This document shows, piece after piece, positions 61,401 through 64,000 of a stretch of 64,000 bases of DNA. The stretch comes from Lachnoclostridium sp. UBA1175 (GTDB lineage: Bacteria > Bacillota > Clostridia > Lachnospirales > Lachnospiraceae), in NCBI GenBank assembly GCA_002311665.1, contig DBYX01000007.1:118467-182466 (forward strand), in the 5' to 3' direction. The number at the start of each line of letters is the position of its first letter. Positions within the stretch are counted from its first letter, which is position 1. The notes below the pieces were generated by a model that searched no databases, was not told where the DNA came from, and saw nothing but the letters and a program-made list of their open reading frames with translations. Both the position numbers and the translations under genes were made by a program.

Positions 61401-64000
61401 ATGAAAAACCTTGGTAAAAAAGTATTCATAATGGTGCTTGGTGTTGTGCTGGCGGTTGCTTTGTTACCGTTGCTGACGAGGACGACGAAGGCCGATCCTG
61501 AGGTGATAGAGATCGACAGCGCAGAAGATCTTCTCGCGTTTGCGGAAAGGGTCAACAACGGTGAAACCACGCTGTGCGCACGTTTGGTGTCGGACATCGA
61601 GTTTGACGATGATGCGGAATGGGTGCCGATCGGAGAATCCCAGAATAAATATATGGGAATCTTCGATGGTAACGGTCATAAACTTATCAATCTGAGGATC
61701 AAGATAGATTATTGCGATTCGGGACTGTTCGGGTATATCGGTGAATCCGGTGTTGTTAAAGGACTGACATTGGAAAGCGGTTTTCTGGAGTTCGTCAGTG
61801 CGGTGAGCGACGAGTCCATAGGCGCCTATTATGTGGGCTGCATTGCCGGGAAGAATGAGGGAACGATCAAAGACTGCAATACTTCCTGCAACGTCTCCGG
61901 AGAATGTAACACCGGGAAGACGTATTTTCTCGGGGGTATCGCGGGCCAAAATAATGGTGAGATCAGCAACTGTAAAAACGGAGGAAGACTGCGCGCATTA
62001 GGCCAGAATTTTTATGTAGCCGGTATAGCGTCAAAAAACCCAAATAAGATTCAGTACTGCTGCAATACCGGTGAATTATACGGCAATTCCCAGTATATCA
62101 ATATAGGCGGTGTAGCTTTCTATAACGACGGTATGATCGAAGAATGCTCCAATACCGGTGAGATCAGTGCCGATTGCGATAGTGCCAAGGTAGGCGGGGT
62201 CACTGCGGAAAACAGAGGCACGGTTAAAGGATCGTTTAATACCGGGGATATCAGGATCCGATTCCGTGATGATTCCGTTTCGGCCACAATAGGTGGAATT
62301 GCCATGTACCAATATAAAAACGGTGTGACGGAGAACTGTTACAATTCAGGTTTTTTCGAATTCGGAGGAGATGGCAGAAATTCGGCCGACGCTACTGTCG
62401 GAGGAGTGGTGGCAACTAGTTTCGGCGTGACGAAGAACAGTTATAATATAGGGGATATTTGTTGGGATGTGGATTCATACATTTCAACACATTCCGGAAC
62501 GTTATCCTTCTCCGGTGTGCTTGGCGAAAACTTCGGTGAATTGAGAAATTGTTATTCAGCCGGTAATATACTTGTTTCCAATAAATTCGCAAACACGGTG
62601 AATATCGGGGGGGTTGCGGGACTGAATTATAAGACTGCCGAGAAGTGTTATTTTTTCGGGTACATAGCAACAAATCCGGCCGAAGAAGAAGGCTACAGGA
62701 TTTATTACCTTTATGTCGGCGGAATCACGACATTCTCTTCCGGCAATGCCGTACTGAAAGATTGCTTCTATAACAACGACGGTGTGTCTTACCGGGCGAT
62801 TCTGAATAACGACAATGAAGGCGATAATGTGAAAGGTTTGCCCAAAGAGAAAATGGTCGGGTTCGGGATGTCGGACTGTTTGGAGAACCTGTCGGATGGT
62901 ACATATGTCTCGGAGGAATGGATTTTCCGTGAAAAAGAGGAGAATATTGCTTTCCTTCCGCATCTGAAAGGGTTTTCTTACGATACATCCGAAGATATTT
63001 CCGACTGGCCTGTAAAAATCAGACGCGCGATAATCAAGCTCGACAGTCTGGAGAAAACATATGACGGGACTGGCATGAAAGATGTTTTAAGTCATGTTTC
63101 TGTTACCGGACTGGCTGATGGAGATATTTTGGTTGGATATGCGCTCTATGGGAATTCAGCAGAGGCAGGAGTCCACGTGATGACGATGGAGCAGGTCGGT
63201 ATATGCAATCGCAAGAATCATATAGATGTAACTTTTTTCTATGACATTGTATTTGATCTCGGTGCAATAACGGTAACCCCCCGTGAGCTGACGATCACTG
63301 CAGACGATGCGTCCAAGGTGTATGACGGAACTGAACTGACAGCGGAATCTTATATCGCGGACGGGCTGGTCGAAGGACAACAGATTGAAAGCGTTACGAT
63401 CACGGGCAGTCAGACAGATCCGGGAACCTGCGAGAATGTTCCGAGCGATGCCGTAATCGTCAATGCGGCGGGGAAGGATGTCAGCAGTAACTACTCGATC
63501 ATATATGTGAACGGTACGCTGACGGTTGAGAAATGTCCTGCTCTTGAGAGCATAAACAATGATGCAAAGCCTGTCGCGAAAGTCGGCCTTGTGTACGACG
63601 GTACAGCACAGGAACTGCTCACGGCACCGAAGACGCTTCCCGACGAGTACGGGAAGATCGAGTACAGCCTGAACGGTACCGACTGGTCGGAATCGATCCC
63701 CACCGGTACGGAAGCAGCTGAATACATGGTGTATGTACGATATGTCGGACCTATCCATGCCGATTTTATCGGGGAGACTATCACCGTAAAGATAAACGGC
63801 AGGCTCTGCTCTGTCGTCTGGACGGACAGTGAGGGTGAGGAACTGGATTCCGCGGAATACTTCCTGGGTGAACCCGAGGCTGTCACGGACATTGTGCCGA
63901 CGATGGAGGAGGACGAGGATTACACGTATGCGTTCGACCATTGGGAGGCCGTTTACGATGAGGACTGCGTAAAAATCTATATGCCGAGTTTCCGGGCGAT
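61401..64000 (+). CDS. Secreted surface protein with GLUG-like and MBG repeats, 3' end outside the window
   Basis: The frame is open from the ATG at 61401 (CGGAG upstream) to the last base, 866 codons without a stop. It starts with a signal peptide (MKNLGKKVF, hydrophobic core, TRTTKA). Residues ~70-420 contain repeated GLUG-like units such as GGIAGQNNGEISNC, GGVAFYNDGMIEEC and GGVTAENRGTVKG. Two MBG-like units follow (YDGTGMKDVLSHV at ~553; KVYDGTELTAESY at ~640). The end resembles the B-repeat part of the 3503-7417 protein: YSLNGTDWSESIPTGTEAAEY and SVVWTDSEGEELDS. Codon use is A+T-richer than in the core genes. A TATAAT at 61331 lies upstream without a clear -35 box. The function is inferred to be surface binding. 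Confidence 0.85.
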   Translation, partial: MKNLGKKVFIMVLGVVLAVALLPLLTRTTKADPEVIEIDSAEDLLAFAERVNNGETTLCARLVSDIEFDDDAEWVPIGESQNKYMGIFDGNGHKLINLRIKIDYCDSGLFGYIGESGVVKGLTLESGFLEFVSAVSDESIGAYYVGCIAGKNEGTIKDCNTSCNVSGECNTGKTYFLGGIAGQNNGEISNCKNGGRLRALGQNFYVAGIASKNPNKIQYCCNTGELYGNSQYINIGGVAFYNDGMIEECSNTGEISADCDSAKVGGVTAENRGTVKGSFNTGDIRIRFRDDSVSATIGGIAMYQYKNGVTENCYNSGFFEFGGDGRNSADATVGGVVATSFGVTKNSYNIGDICWDVDSYISTHSGTLSFSGVLGENFGELRNCYSAGNILVSNKFANTVNIGGVAGLNYKTAEKCYFFGYIATNPAEEEGYRIYYLYVGGITTFSSGNAVLKDCFYNNDGVSYRAILNNDNEGDNVKGLPKEKMVGFGMSDCLENLSDGTYVSEEWIFREKEENIAFLPHLKGFSYDTSEDISDWPVKIRRAIIKLDSLEKTYDGTGMKDVLSHVSVTGLADGDILVGYALYGNSAEAGVHVMTMEQVGICNRKNHIDVTFFYDIVFDLGAITVTPRELTITADDASKVYDGTELTAESYIADGLVEGQQIESVTITGSQTDPGTCENVPSDAVIVNAAGKDVSSNYSIIYVNGTLTVEKCPALESINNDAKPVAKVGLVYDGTAQELLTAPKTLPDEYGKIEYSLNGTDWSESIPTGTEAAEYMVYVRYVGPIHADFIGETITVKINGRLCSVVWTDSEGEELDSAEYFLGEPEAVTDIVPTMEEDEDYTYAFDHWEAVYDEDCVKIYMPSFRA

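Overview
The window looks like chromosome from a Gram-positive anaerobe of the class Clostridia, most likely Lachnospiraceae with a fairly high G+C content. The evidence is gene order and content: cysS-mrnC-rlmB, dgt-dnaG-rpoD-trmK, a FabK-type fatty-acid operon, a QueH-type queuosine enzyme, and secreted MBG/B-repeat surface proteins. Nearly all of it is ordinary dense core genome. I see no insertion sequence, prophage, integrase or CRISPR array.

Layout. 0-3.3 kb: RNA-metabolism genes (cysS 3' part, mrnC, rlmB, trmO). 3.4-7.7 kb: a large anchored surface protein, its terminator and tRNA-Thr(GGT). 7.8-15.4 kb: the least familiar stretch. It holds a MORN-repeat protein with an N-terminal zinc ribbon, translationally overlapped by a lipoprotein with an HExxH metallopeptidase signature, facing a convergent CbbX/SpoVK-type AAA+ ATPase plus a small YbjN-like protein. 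15.5-21.4 kb: two PLP aminotransferases, queH, lemA and two DUF3137 paralogues. 21.5-24.8 kb (minus): a class B penicillin-binding protein overlapped with an FHA-SEDS (FtsW/RodA) fusion. 25-33 kb: dgt-dnaG-rpoD-trmK, a TGS-nucleoside kinase, an unknown membrane protein and rnpB. 33.1-39.4 kb: the F1Fo ATP synthase operon. 39.4-50.3 kb: a MerR-family regulator divergent from a complete-looking fatty-acid operon (acpP fabK fabD fabG fabF accB fabZ accC accD accA, acyl-CoA synthetase; no fabH). 50.3-50.8 kb: tmRNA. 51-61.2 kb: a zinc-ribbon membrane protein, rluF, ligA, metA, a Na/Pi symporter-PhoU protein, a GH36 alpha-galactosidase and a SpoU methyltransferase. 61.4 kb to the end: a second secreted GLUG/MBG-type surface protein that runs off the window.

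Three observations stand out. (1) The ATP synthase operon has no free delta subunit; instead the C-terminal half of delta is fused in frame to the N-terminus of alpha, and the delta N-terminal domain is absent. (2) The fatty-acid operon promoter has the 19-bp spacer with an inverted repeat that is diagnostic of MerR-type activation, and a MerR-family gene lies divergently beside it; the usual regulators of this pathway in Firmicutes are FapR or FabT. (3) The octamer GGAAAATG/CATTTTCC occurs 37 times by hand count, on both strands, in every reading frame and in intergenic DNA, where about one or two would be expected. This resembles a dispersed DNA-level signal rather than codon usage.

Coordinates of starts were chosen by eye from Shine-Dalgarno spacing and family alignment. 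No database search was run, so novelty statements are unverified.
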